From positions 1 to 13,880 of the forward strand of contig JBDLUS010000172.1 of assembly GCA_039805165.1 (NCBI GenBank): DNA of 13,880 nt. The letters are read 5' to 3'. Positions 1 to 7,189 of the stretch are shown piece by piece. The notes below the pieces were generated by a model, which saw nothing but the letters and a program-made list of their open reading frames with translations, was not told where the DNA came from and ran no database searches. The DNA comes from CAIZGX01 sp039805165. GTDB lineage: Bacteria > Bacteroidota > Bacteroidia > Flavobacteriales_D > Sanyastnellaceae. Numbering within the stretch: the first letter of the stretch is position 1; the number at the start of each line of letters is the position of its first letter. A program made the translations under genes and the position numbers.

Positions 1-1575
1 CGCAGGCAGATCAAGCAAATGCTTAATCAATTGTCTTTCTGTTTCGTGCAGTTCACCGGTATAATTCAATGCGCTTAACTCTCCTTCAACCTTTCTTAAG
101 ATGGCTTGCGTGCGGACATAACCGTATTGAATAAACGGACCCGTGTTACCATTAAAGTCGATACTTTCCTTCGGATCGAACAACATGTTTTTCTTCGGGT
201 CTACGCGAAGCAAGAAATACTTCAACGCACTCATTCCAATAATGTGATGAAGATGATCCTTTTCTTCGTCTGACATTCCTTCCAACTTACCTTGTTCCTC
301 TGCCACTTCTTTCGCTACTTGCTTCATCTCGGCCATGATATCATCTGCGTCCACAACAGTGCCCTCACGACTTTTCATTTTACCTTCTGGAAGTTCAACC
401 ATACCGTAGCTCAAGTGGAAACATTTTTCCGCCTGCTCTAGTCCTAACTTCTTCAATATTTTAAATAAAACTTTGAAGTGATAGTCTTGCTCATTTCCAA
501 CAGTATAAACCAATGAAGAAGCATCGGGATAATCACGGAAACGCAACATAGCTGTCCCAATGTCTTGTGTGATGTACATTGCTGTACCGTCCTTTCTTAA
601 AACTACCTTCTCATCTAATCCTTCACCCGTTAAATCTATCCAGATACTTCCATCTTCCTTTTTGAAAAACACACCGTTTTCCAATCCTTTCATCACCTCG
701 TCTCTTCCTAAAATGTAGGTATCACTTTCGTAATATAACTTATCGAAATCCACGCCCATGGTTTTGTAGGTAACATCAAAACCGTCGTACACCCAACCGT
801 TCATTTTCGACCAGAGGGCAATTGTATCGGCATCTTTATTCTCCCATTTCAACAGCATTTCACGGGCACCTATTGCAATTGGCGCTTGCGCCTCTGCGTC
901 TTCCTTTGATAACCCAGAAGCAATAAGATCAGCTATCTGGCCTTTGAATCTCTTGTCGTATTCAACGTAATACTTTCCAACCAACTTATCTCCCTTCATT
1001 CCAGATGATTCAGGGGACTCGTTCAACCCAGACTCCATCCAGGCAATCATGCTTTTGCAGATGTGAATTCCTCTATCGTTGATCACTTGCACTTTCGTAA
1101 CCGAATGACCATTCGCCTTGAAAATTTCAGAAACGGAATAGCCTAAGAAAATATTTCTTAAGTGTCCGAGGTGCAATGGCTTATTTGTGTTTGGTGAAGC
1201 GTACTCCACCATAACTCTTGGCTTTGAATTCGATTCAGCTAGTCCAAAGTTTTCAAGTTGTGTTACATTCTGAAATTGATTTCCCCAAAAAGCATCATTG
1301 AAATGAAGATTCAAAAATCCTTTCACCACATTGAATCTTTCGATTGAAGGAATTTCTTTCTGCAGACCCTCGCCTATTTCTTGTCCAACCGTCTCTGGTG
1401 ATTTGCCTAATTTCTTCACCCACGGAAAAGTCACAACGGTTAAATCACCTTCAAATTCTTTTCGTGTTTTTTGTATTTGAATTTCACTGTCTGAAACTTC
1501 CATTTGGAAGTTATTTTGAAAGACATTCTTCAAGGCTGAATGAAGCAATTGATAAGCGGTAGCGACGTTTTTCAT
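1..1575 (-). CDS. argS: Arginyl-tRNA synthetase (3' end cut by window edge)
   Basis: Charges tRNA-Arg with arginine in the cytoplasm (class I aminoacyl-tRNA synthetase). The frame opens at an ATG at 1575 and stays open to the left edge, giving 525 residues. Bacterial ArgRS is usually about 550-600 residues, so only the last part of the anticodon-binding DALR domain is missing. An N-terminal Arg-tRNA-synthetase domain covers roughly residues 1-95. The class I signature HLGH is at residues 135-138, in the context NKPLHLGHLRN. The second signature is KMKS at residues 399-402, followed by REG, so a near-canonical KMSKS loop is present, unlike ArgRS forms that have lost it. No frameshift or missing core motif was seen. 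It lies downstream of rpmE2 on the same strand, but a strong terminator separates them, so it is probably transcribed from its own promoter just upstream of the ATG. Confidence 0.96.
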   Translation of the reverse strand, partial: MKNVATAYQLLHSALKNVFQNNFQMEVSDSEIQIQKTRKEFEGDLTVVTFPWVKKLGKSPETVGQEIGEGLQKEIPSIERFNVVKGFLNLHFNDAFWGNQFQNVTQLENFGLAESNSKPRVMVEYASPNTNKPLHLGHLRNIFLGYSVSEIFKANGHSVTKVQVINDRGIHICKSMIAWMESGLNESPESSGMKGDKLVGKYYVEYDKRFKGQIADLIASGLSKEDAEAQAPIAIGAREMLLKWENKDADTIALWSKMNGWVYDGFDVTYKTMGVDFDKLYYESDTYILGRDEVMKGLENGVFFKKEDGSIWIDLTGEGLDEKVVLRKDGTAMYITQDIGTAMLRFRDYPDASSLVYTVGNEQDYHFKVLFKILKKLGLEQAEKCFHLSYGMVELPEGKMKSREGTVVDADDIMAEMKQVAKEVAEEQGKLEGMSDEEKDHLHHIIGMSALKYFLLRVDPKKNMLFDPKESIDFNGNTGPFIQYGYVRTQAILRKVEGELSALNYTGELHETERQLIKHLLDLPA

Positions 1576-1583
1576 ACGGAAAA

Positions 1584-1591
1584 CAAAAGTA
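1584..1591 (-). promoter_or_regulatory. Probable argS promoter, -7 box only
   Basis: On the minus strand the bases read TACTTTTG, an exact match to the Bacteroidetes -7 element TAnnTTTG. It ends only 8 nt before the argS ATG, which implies a very short leader. No TTG lies at the expected 17-21 nt further upstream; that position abuts the T-tract of the rpmE2 terminator. The -33 contact is therefore weak or absent. Confidence 0.45.
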
Positions 1592-1613
1592 CATTGTTTT
1601 TATGGAGCGCCCT

Positions 1614-1644
1614 AAAAAAAAAGCCACTCGCTTGAGTGGCTTTT
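1614..1644 (-). terminator. Rho-independent terminator after rpmE2
   Basis: A perfect 7-bp GC-rich stem (GCCACTC with GAGTGGC, 1623-1629 and 1634-1640) has a 4-nt loop and flanking A/T pairs that lengthen it. On the minus strand it is followed by nine T residues (1622 down to 1614), the classic form for ending the rpmE2 transcript 22 nt past its stop codon. Read on the plus strand it is followed by only four T, then C and TTTG, so it would work less well in that direction. Confidence 0.88.
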
Positions 1645-1665
1645 CTTTGTAAGCGGTGATGATTA

Positions 1666-1923
1666 TTATTTTTTCTCAAATTTTGCATAGCGCGTCTTGA
1701 ACTTGTCAATACGACCTGCAGTATCTACTAATTGCATCTTACCAGTGTAGAATGGGTGAGAAGCAGATGTAATCTCTAATTTGATTACAGGATATTCGTT
1801 TCCATCTTCCCACATGATGGTTTCTTTTGAATTACAAGTGCTCTTTCCTAAGAAAGCATGCTCGTTAGACATATCTTTGAAAACTACCAAACGGTAAGAT
1901 TCTGGGTGTATTCCTGTTTTCAT
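1666..1923 (-). CDS. rpmE2: 50S ribosomal protein L31, type B
   Basis: An 85-residue component of the large ribosomal subunit that bridges the two subunits. The sequence matches L31 throughout: an N-terminal KTGIHPESYRLVVFKD stretch, a central TIMWEDGNEYPVIKLEIT stretch, SASHPFYTGK at about residues 54-63, and a basic C-terminus. Type B assignment rests on length (type A is about 70 residues) and on the absence of the CxxC zinc-binding pairs. Only one cysteine is present (C31). In bacteria that carry both types, the B form replaces the zinc form under zinc limitation; many Bacteroidota carry only the B form. No Zur-like operator was recognised upstream. The gene is monocistronic by sequence, with a strong promoter upstream and a strong terminator downstream. 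Confidence 0.95.
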   Translation of the reverse strand: MKTGIHPESYRLVVFKDMSNEHAFLGKSTCNSKETIMWEDGNEYPVIKLEITSASHPFYTGKMQLVDTAGRIDKFKTRYAKFEKK

Positions 1924-1950
1924 ATTCTGTATTCTTTGTTAAAACGAGTG

Positions 1951-1980
1951 CAAATATACATGAATTTTCTAAAAATACAA
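1951..1980 (-). promoter_or_regulatory. rpmE2 promoter (Bacteroidetes type)
   Basis: On the minus strand a TTG (-33 element, 1978-1980) is followed after exactly 19 nt by TATATTTG (1951-1958), a full match to TAnnTTTG. The -7 box ends 27 nt before the rpmE2 ATG. This is one of the best promoter matches in the window. Confidence 0.8.
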
Positions 1981-2188
1981 GTCCTGTTTCACATTCCTCT
2001 GTTTATAAGTCGAAAAACCGAGTTCAAGACAGGGCAAATGCCGTTATATGTTTGTTGTGTCTAAGAACGCTTAGAGATTGTGAATATACGTGCTACGCAC
2101 ATTACAATATTTAAGTATACTGCCGAGTAACAACGGTTACCAGTAGTTTTGGTTAATTAGAATTTGTTTAGGTAATTAGTCTGAAAAT
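1981..2188. other. Gene-free stretch between rpmE2 promoter and xerD terminator
   Basis: No convincing protein gene was seen on either strand and no tRNA cloverleaf could be recognised. On the plus strand it contains a possible -7 box (TATGTTTG, 2047-2054), a perfect 6-bp hairpin (TCTAAG and CTTAGA around an AACG loop, 2060-2075), and a short GTGC/GCAC hairpin at 2090-2100. It also has a near-duplicate pair, GGTTAATTAG at 2151-2160 and GGTAATTAG at 2171-2179. Together with the downstream terminator these suggest a possible small RNA. Confidence 0.5.
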
Positions 2189-2210
2189 CCCTCGTTCGCG
2201 AGGGTTTTTC
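2060..2210 (+). ncRNA. Candidate small RNA of about 150 nt (unnamed)
   Basis: Speculative call based on bracketing signals only. A TAnnTTTG match (TATGTTTG, 2047-2054) is followed a few bases later by a perfect small hairpin at 2060-2075, and a strong terminator closes the segment at 2189-2209. No open reading frame of note lies between them, and nothing else upstream on the plus strand would need that terminator. The weak points are that the -33 element is poor (TTC rather than TTG at 2023-2025, 21-nt spacing) and that I do not recognise a known family such as 6S, tmRNA or RNase P. The terminator could instead be an attenuator before xerD. Confidence 0.2.
2189..2209 (+). terminator. UUCG-loop terminator hairpin upstream of xerD
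   Basis: CCCTCG (2189-2194) pairs perfectly with CGAGGG (2199-2204) around a TTCG tetraloop, followed by TTTTT and then CGTTTT. It is preceded by AAAAT, so A/T pairs may lengthen the stem. This is a textbook plus-strand intrinsic terminator only 26 nt before the xerD start. It ends an unidentified upstream plus-strand transcript or shields xerD from read-through. Confidence 0.75.
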
Positions 2211-2218
2211 GTTTTGTC

Positions 2219-2226
2219 TATCTTCG
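2219..2226 (+). promoter_or_regulatory. Possible xerD promoter, -7 box
   Basis: TATCTTCG differs from TAnnTTTG at one position and ends 4 nt before the xerD ATG, which would give a nearly leaderless mRNA. No TTG is found at the expected -33 distance, because the terminator hairpin occupies that region. Low-confidence call, but a promoter is expected here since the terminator lies just upstream. Confidence 0.35.
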
Positions 2227-2230
2227 TGCA

Positions 2231-3127
2231 ATGAGTTGGGCTGGATTAAAAAAAGGATTCGATATGTATTTACGCTTGGAAAAATCCTTGTCGGAAGCCA
2301 CTCGATCGGCCTATTTGAAAGATGTGACCAAACTCGAAAACTTCACTGAGCAAATTGCAGTTGGCTCGATTACACATGAGACCATTACAGCGTTTCTAAA
2401 ATTCCTTCACGAATTGGGTTTGGAGGCCACCTCGCAAGCGCGAATTATTTCCGGACTTAAAGGATTCTTTTCGTATTTGATTTTGGAAAAGGTTATTTCA
2501 ATAGACCCCATGGAATTTATTGAAATGCCTCGAACATCTCGGAAACTGCCCGACGTATTAAGCATTGACGAAGTTGTTTCAATTATTGAGCATTGCGATT
2601 TAAGTAAACCTGAAGGAACGAGAAACAGAGCAATTTTAGAAACTTTATACAGCTGCGGACTTCGCGTAAGCGAACTTACTGAACTAAAGATCTCTCAGAT
2701 GCGCACGAGTGATCAGCTTCTTCGAATAGTTGGAAAAGGAAATAAGGAACGTTTTGTTCCGATTGGTGAAGAGGCCACGAAGTGGATTCAACATTACTTC
2801 GAGCACATGCGCAATCATATGAAACTTGCGGCCGGACATGAGGACTTTGTTTTTTTAAATCGAAGAGGAAAGAAATTAAGTCGTATGTACATCTTCACCA
2901 TTATCCGTGAGAACTGCATTGCTCTTGGTATTCAGAAGCAAGTGAGTCCTCATACATTCCGTCACTCATTTGCCACTCATTTGGTTGAAGCTGGGGCCGA
3001 TTTACGGGCTGTTCAAGAAATGCTTGGTCATTCCAGTATTACAACAACTGAAATCTACACACATATTGACCGATCACGATTGAAAGAGGAAATTCAATTG
3101 TTCCATCCGCGCTACGGAAAAGAATAA
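2231..3127 (+). CDS. xerD: Site-specific tyrosine recombinase XerD
   Basis: A cytoplasmic DNA recombinase that, with a partner or alone, resolves chromosome dimers at a dif site near the replication terminus. The 298-residue length equals that of E. coli XerD as I recall it. The N-terminal SAM-like core-binding domain spans about residues 5-90 and the catalytic domain about 105-290. All catalytic residues are present: R145 (in CGLRVSEL), K169 (in GKGNKER), H241 and R244 (in HTFRHSFATHL), H267 (in LGHSSI) and the nucleophile Y276 (in TTEIYTH). Their spacing is the same as in E. coli XerD, each three positions earlier. XerC and XerD are hard to tell apart by eye, so the symbol reflects the usual Bacteroidota annotation. 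It stands alone, with a terminator upstream and a separate promoter for the next gene. Confidence 0.93.
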   Translation: MSWAGLKKGFDMYLRLEKSLSEATRSAYLKDVTKLENFTEQIAVGSITHETITAFLKFLHELGLEATSQARIISGLKGFFSYLILEKVISIDPMEFIEMPRTSRKLPDVLSIDEVVSIIEHCDLSKPEGTRNRAILETLYSCGLRVSELTELKISQMRTSDQLLRIVGKGNKERFVPIGEEATKWIQHYFEHMRNHMKLAAGHEDFVFLNRRGKKLSRMYIFTIIRENCIALGIQKQVSPHTFRHSFATHLVEAGADLRAVQEMLGHSSITTTEIYTHIDRSRLKEEIQLFHPRYGKE

Positions 3128-3178
3128 AGATTCCAAGAGTTTTACTTTTTTTTTAATTCCTTAACACACTAATAATCA

Positions 3179-3208
3179 TTGATTAGACAAATTGGGTTGT
3201 TATCTTTG
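3179..3208 (+). promoter_or_regulatory. Promoter of the secreted T9SS cargo gene
   Basis: TTG at 3179-3181, a 19-nt spacer, then TATCTTTG at 3201-3208, an exact Bacteroidetes promoter match. The -7 box ends 15 nt before the ATG at 3224. This makes the TTG at 3179 a promoter element rather than a start codon. Confidence 0.8.
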
Positions 3209-3219
3209 AACACCCAATT
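3190..3219. promoter_or_regulatory. Inverted repeat framing the -7 box (possible operator)
   Basis: AATTGGGT (3190-3197) and ACCCAATT (3212-3219) are perfect 8-bp inverted arms separated by 14 nt. The -7 box at 3201-3208 sits exactly in the middle with 3 nt on each side, and a further GTT/AAC pair lies inside (3198-3200 and 3209-3211, offset by one base). Most of the left arm lies upstream of any likely transcription start, so a DNA-level protein-binding site is more plausible than an RNA hairpin. No regulator is identified. Confidence 0.45.
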
Positions 3220-3223
3220 ATTT

Positions 3224-6106
3224 ATGAAAAAGCTACTTATTCTTACCTTGTTTGCTGTTATTCAAACTTTCTTGTTTGCTCAAAGTTTAATCGTGACCTC
3301 ATCAGACAGTGTGGTTTGTCCCGGAGAAAGCGCGACACTCACTGCATCTGCTGATTTGCCCAACCGTGTTATAAATTTTCCACGAACAGCGAACCAAGCA
3401 ATTATTCTGAATAATGTACAACAGCAAACAATTGGTACCTTTAGCTACGAATTCTGGTTCAACACCTCCGACTCAATTGTCTTACTTCCCGAGCATGTCG
3501 ATGGTATTGGTATTTACGATGGACAAACCGGACAAAACTACGCCGTATATCCACAGAGCATATTCAGTTCTACACAGCGCAGATCATCGGGTATTTCTGT
3601 AGGTGTGAATGGCATTTCTGTCATGGAACAAAGTCACCAATTCTCTGCATCAAGACTTACTTATGCTGCCAACCTAAGCGGATGGCATCACTGTGCTGTT
3701 GTTTACACTTCAAACGATTTCGAATTATTCATAGATGGTGTTTCAGTTGGAACAAGATTGAACGGAACTAACTATGCAAACAACAATTTCGGGGTTCCTT
3801 TGACAGTAGCATTGCGTCCAACCATTGGTAATGCATACCCAGCGCTTGGTGGTGTAGATGCTGACCCGAATGATGGATATCTCGGACAGCTTGATGAATT
3901 TCGTGTTTGGAAAATTGCATTAACAGCGGCTGAAGTTAGTGCGATTTATAATCGCAAGCTCATTTCCAACAATATGCAAAACATAGTTGTACACATGCCC
4001 TTCGATATGGGCACCCAAGCCAACTTTAGCACAATAACTTCTAGTCCCGCAATTACAATTGCAGCGCCAGGCGCTACATCTGGCGTGACTTTTCCTTCGG
4101 TAGATATTCCACAGGTCGGAACATTTGCCGGAACGAGTTTACCAGCTGCTGTTTACAATCCTTTTGTAGTTGGTTATGTATGGAACGACGGAACAATAGG
4201 AAATACGCTTATTGTTTCTCCATCTGCAGCCTCAACAACTTACACATGCACTGCAACGGCAGGAACTTCTAATGCATCTGGATCAATCTCCATTGCCGTT
4301 TCAAATCCTATCGCAACCATTTCAACAACAAACCCACTTGTTTTTTGCGCTGACACTTCAGCTGTATTAACGGCTAATTTAGGCACTTCCTATCTTTGGA
4401 ATACGGGGGATACGACTTCATTCATCGCGGTTGACACCACAGGAATTTATTCAGTTACGGTGACGAACACAGACAATTGCATTGCCAATTCAGAAGGGAC
4501 TTCAATAACCGTGAATCCCCTTCCAAACCCTATAATTATGCCTTTGTCGGCTACAACATTTTGTGAAGGTGAAAGCGTAGTTTTATCGAGCAGCCTAGAT
4601 TCACTTTACTTCTGGAACACCAATTCAACCGACAGCATTTTGGTTGTGAGCGCTGCAGGTGATTACACCGTTACACTAACCAATTCATTCAATTGCTCCG
4701 CGACTTCAGATACCGTGACCGTGGTTGTGAATCCAAACCCTGTGGCAACTATTGTTGCCAACGGGCCAGTTTCATTTTGCGCAGGTAACGAAGTTCAATT
4801 GACTTCAACAAGCGATATTCCTACTTGGTCAACGGGATCTAACGACACGACGATTACAGTGATTCAGACTGAAATGATTGAACTGTTGGTTACAAATGAA
4901 TTTGGTTGTACCGATACCGATTCATTAGGCATAACTGTTTTTGAACTGCCTATCGTTACTGCCGCAGCGGACACCTCGGCATGTATTTCGAATGGCCCAT
5001 TCGCATTGAACGCTGCACCCGCTCAAGGAACTTGGACTGGCTTAAACGTTTCCAACAACCAATTCAGTCCTTCAACCGAAGGAACATTCGGTTTTCAATA
5101 TTCATTTACAGATGGAAATGGATGCACCAACATTGACTCAACATACTTCACCGTAGCTATTCCACTTCAAATGACAGCTGGACCGGATGTTTCTGTGTGT
5201 ATGCCAAGTGATATGATAGACCTTGCGGCTAGTGCATCTCCTGTTGGGGGTCTTTGGAGCGGGTTCGGAGTAACTGCTGAAGGCACGGTGATTCCAATTC
5301 TTTCTGGAAGTTATGCTTACACCTATTCCTTCCAAGATCTTTGCGCGACAACGGACACTGTTTATGTAAATTCATACGATGCTCCTGCTCCGCCTGTAAT
5401 TGGCGGTGAATTGTTCATCTGTAAAAACGTTCCTTCTCCCCTTTGGTCGAATTATGTAGGTGGAAATGTGTGGACCACCAGCGACCCTTCAGATACCATT
5501 TACATTATTGATGCTGGAACTTACGGAGTAACCTATACCGATAATAACGGTTGCTCGTCATTCTCTGAAGTTGTTGTTCAACAATATCCTGAACCGCAAA
5601 TACCGGCTATTTCAGGAGAACCGAATGCTGTTTACAACAACACGTATTCATACGCTGTTGCTTCACTTCCTGACTACACTTACAATTGGATTGTGACTGG
5701 AGGAACAATTGTATCTGGACAAGGAACGAATGTGATTGAAGTTATTTGGGATCAGTTTATAACAGGTGTCGGTGAAATACAAATGACTTGGGCAAATGCT
5801 TATGGCTGTGAAAGCACCCAGTTTTATGGTGTGAGTGTAGATGTTTCTGTTCAAGAAATAATCGCTTCCAACCTACGCATTTATCCTAATCCAACCCGCG
5901 ACGTGGTGAACATCCAATGGGATTTCATGAATGAAAACACTTACCTCTCAGTGTACGACAACGCCGGAAAACTTCTTTCCTCAGTTAAACTGAACAACCA
6001 ATCGTTGCAACAAGTGGATTTAAGCAGATACGAAAACGGCGTTTATCAATTGCGATTAAGCAATGAAAACGCCGTTATAATGAAAGCAATAGTGGTAACG
6101 CGTTAA
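3224..6106 (+). CDS. Secreted LamG/Ig-like repeat protein with T9SS type A sorting domain
   Basis: A 960-residue protein predicted to pass the inner membrane by Sec and the outer membrane by the type IX system, ending at the cell surface or in the medium. A signal peptide covers residues 1-20 (MKKLL..., cleavage probably after FAQ). A LamG/concanavalin-type domain spans about 45-250, with the typical GWHHCAVVY, ELFIDGVSVG and GQLDEFRVWK strands. About seven Ig-like/PKD-like repeats of roughly 65-70 residues run from 360 to 873, mostly with paired cysteines (C375/C419, C447/C491, C519/C562, C587/C634, C659/C707, C733/C777). The C-terminal sorting domain is at about 884-960, starting with IYPNPTRD and ending KAIVVTR. 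The frame extends upstream to a TTG at 3179, but that is the -33 element, so the ATG at 3224 is chosen. The substrate is unknown; adhesion or glycan binding is a guess from the domains. Confidence 0.9.
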   Translation: MKKLLILTLFAVIQTFLFAQSLIVTSSDSVVCPGESATLTASADLPNRVINFPRTANQAIILNNVQQQTIGTFSYEFWFNTSDSIVLLPEHVDGIGIYDGQTGQNYAVYPQSIFSSTQRRSSGISVGVNGISVMEQSHQFSASRLTYAANLSGWHHCAVVYTSNDFELFIDGVSVGTRLNGTNYANNNFGVPLTVALRPTIGNAYPALGGVDADPNDGYLGQLDEFRVWKIALTAAEVSAIYNRKLISNNMQNIVVHMPFDMGTQANFSTITSSPAITIAAPGATSGVTFPSVDIPQVGTFAGTSLPAAVYNPFVVGYVWNDGTIGNTLIVSPSAASTTYTCTATAGTSNASGSISIAVSNPIATISTTNPLVFCADTSAVLTANLGTSYLWNTGDTTSFIAVDTTGIYSVTVTNTDNCIANSEGTSITVNPLPNPIIMPLSATTFCEGESVVLSSSLDSLYFWNTNSTDSILVVSAAGDYTVTLTNSFNCSATSDTVTVVVNPNPVATIVANGPVSFCAGNEVQLTSTSDIPTWSTGSNDTTITVIQTEMIELLVTNEFGCTDTDSLGITVFELPIVTAAADTSACISNGPFALNAAPAQGTWTGLNVSNNQFSPSTEGTFGFQYSFTDGNGCTNIDSTYFTVAIPLQMTAGPDVSVCMPSDMIDLAASASPVGGLWSGFGVTAEGTVIPILSGSYAYTYSFQDLCATTDTVYVNSYDAPAPPVIGGELFICKNVPSPLWSNYVGGNVWTTSDPSDTIYIIDAGTYGVTYTDNNGCSSFSEVVVQQYPEPQIPAISGEPNAVYNNTYSYAVASLPDYTYNWIVTGGTIVSGQGTNVIEVIWDQFITGVGEIQMTWANAYGCESTQFYGVSVDVSVQEIIASNLRIYPNPTRDVVNIQWDFMNENTYLSVYDNAGKLLSSVKLNNQSLQQVDLSRYENGVYQLRLSNENAVIMKAIVVTR

Positions 6107-6117
6107 TTACGCGTTAC
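6095..6117. terminator. Hairpin across the two abutting stop codons
   Basis: GTAACGCGT (6095-6103) and ACGCGTTAC (6109-6117) form a perfect 9-bp GC-containing stem around a 5-nt TAATT loop. It lies over the converging ends of the cargo gene and fbaA. Neither side has a T-tract, so it is not a standard intrinsic terminator. It could protect both mRNA 3' ends or slow polymerase. The function is inferred from position only. Confidence 0.35.
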
Positions 6118-7171
6118 GACCTACTGCATTTAAATCTTCGAATGCTTGCTTCAAACGAGCAACAAATTCCTTTTCTCCTTCGCGCAACCAAACGCGTGGA
6201 TCGTAGAACTTCTTGTTTGGCTTATCGTCTCCATCTGGATTACCAATTTGGTTTTGCAAATAAGCTGCTTTGCCTGACATATAATTGCGAATTCCCACCA
6301 TGTATGCCCATTGCATATCGGTATCGATATTCATCTTCACAGCACCGTAAGAGATTGCTTCGCGAATTTCTTCGCGAGAAGAACCGCTTCCACCGTGGAA
6401 TACAAAATTCACTGGCTTCGCACCGGTGTTAAATTTACTTTGAATGTATTCTTGCGAGTTGTTCAAGATAATTGGAGAAAGTTTTACGTTTCCTGGCTTG
6501 TAGACACCGTGCACATTTCCAAATGCTGCTGCTACGGTGAAGCGATTCGAAACTGTATTCATGTGTTCGTAAGCGTATGCTACTTCTTCCGGCTGAGTGT
6601 ATAGTTTGCTGCTGTCTACATCGCTATTATCGACACCATCTTCTTCCCCACCTGTTACTCCCAATTCAATCTCAAGGGTTACTCCCATCTGAGTCATCTT
6701 CTTGAAATACTCAACGCTCAATTCGATGTTTTCATGAAGAGGCTCTTCAGAAAAATCAAGCATGTGTGAGCTGAACAAAGAACGACCTGTTCTTTCGAAA
6801 TGTTCCATACCGTGTTGAAGCATTCCGTCCATCCAAGGAAGTAAATTCTTCGCGCAATGGTCTGTGTGCATGATTACCGGTACACCGTATGCCTTAGCCA
6901 TCAAATGAACGTGCTGTGCACCGCTCACAGATCCTAAAACAGCAGCTTCCTGATTCTTATTGTCAAGTCCTTTACCAGCATAGAAGGCTCCACCTCCGTT
7001 GCTGAATTGAACAACGACTGGCGAATTCAAATCGCGTGCAGTTTCAAGAACTGCATTTACGCTATTGGTTGAAATAACATTTACTGCTGGCAACGCATAG
7101 CCATGAGCTTTAGCATCGTTCAACACCTCGGTAACTTCGTCACCGGATAATACGCCTGGTTTGAATTTCAT
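6107..7171 (-). CDS. fbaA: Fructose-bisphosphate aldolase, class II
   Basis: A cytoplasmic zinc enzyme that reversibly splits fructose 1,6-bisphosphate into dihydroxyacetone phosphate and glyceraldehyde 3-phosphate in glycolysis and gluconeogenesis. The 354-residue length fits the class IIA (E. coli FbaA-like) subgroup. Key residues are present: catalytic D104 and zinc ligand H105 in HTDHCAK, the IELGVTGGEEDGVDN segment at 168-182, zinc ligand H221 in NVHGVYKPGNV, zinc ligand H259 in FHGGSGS, and the phosphate-binding KMNIDTD at 279-285. The ATG at 7171 gives a full-length N-terminus. It follows porQ by 63 nt on the same strand and has a fair promoter of its own in that gap. Its stop codon directly abuts that of the convergent secreted-protein gene. 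Confidence 0.96.
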   Translation of the reverse strand: MKFKPGVLSGDEVTEVLNDAKAHGYALPAVNVISTNSVNAVLETARDLNSPVVVQFSNGGGAFYAGKGLDNKNQEAAVLGSVSGAQHVHLMAKAYGVPVIMHTDHCAKNLLPWMDGMLQHGMEHFERTGRSLFSSHMLDFSEEPLHENIELSVEYFKKMTQMGVTLEIELGVTGGEEDGVDNSDVDSSKLYTQPEEVAYAYEHMNTVSNRFTVAAAFGNVHGVYKPGNVKLSPIILNNSQEYIQSKFNTGAKPVNFVFHGGSGSSREEIREAISYGAVKMNIDTDMQWAYMVGIRNYMSGKAAYLQNQIGNPDGDDKPNKKFYDPRVWLREGEKEFVARLKQAFEDLNAVGRNA

Positions 7172-7189
7172 AAATATAAATTGAAGTTG

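Noticed and set aside
1858..2064. Open frame of 68 codons on the plus strand across the rpmE2 start
   Set aside because: It overlaps the start and promoter of rpmE2 on the opposite strand and has no recognisable protein features or promoter.
3146..3154. Run of nine T after xerD as a terminator
   Set aside because: No GC-rich hairpin precedes it; only a weak 4-bp GGAA/TTCC pairing is visible. It may be an A/T-rich element upstream of the next promoter.
3179..3223. Upstream TTG start that would add 15 residues to the secreted protein
   Set aside because: The TTG is the -33 element of a full promoter and the -7 box lies inside this stretch. The signal peptide begins cleanly with MKK at 3224.
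6142..6604. Two overlapping plus-strand open frames opposite fbaA
   Set aside because: They mirror a highly conserved aldolase coding region, have no promoter and resemble no protein I recognise.
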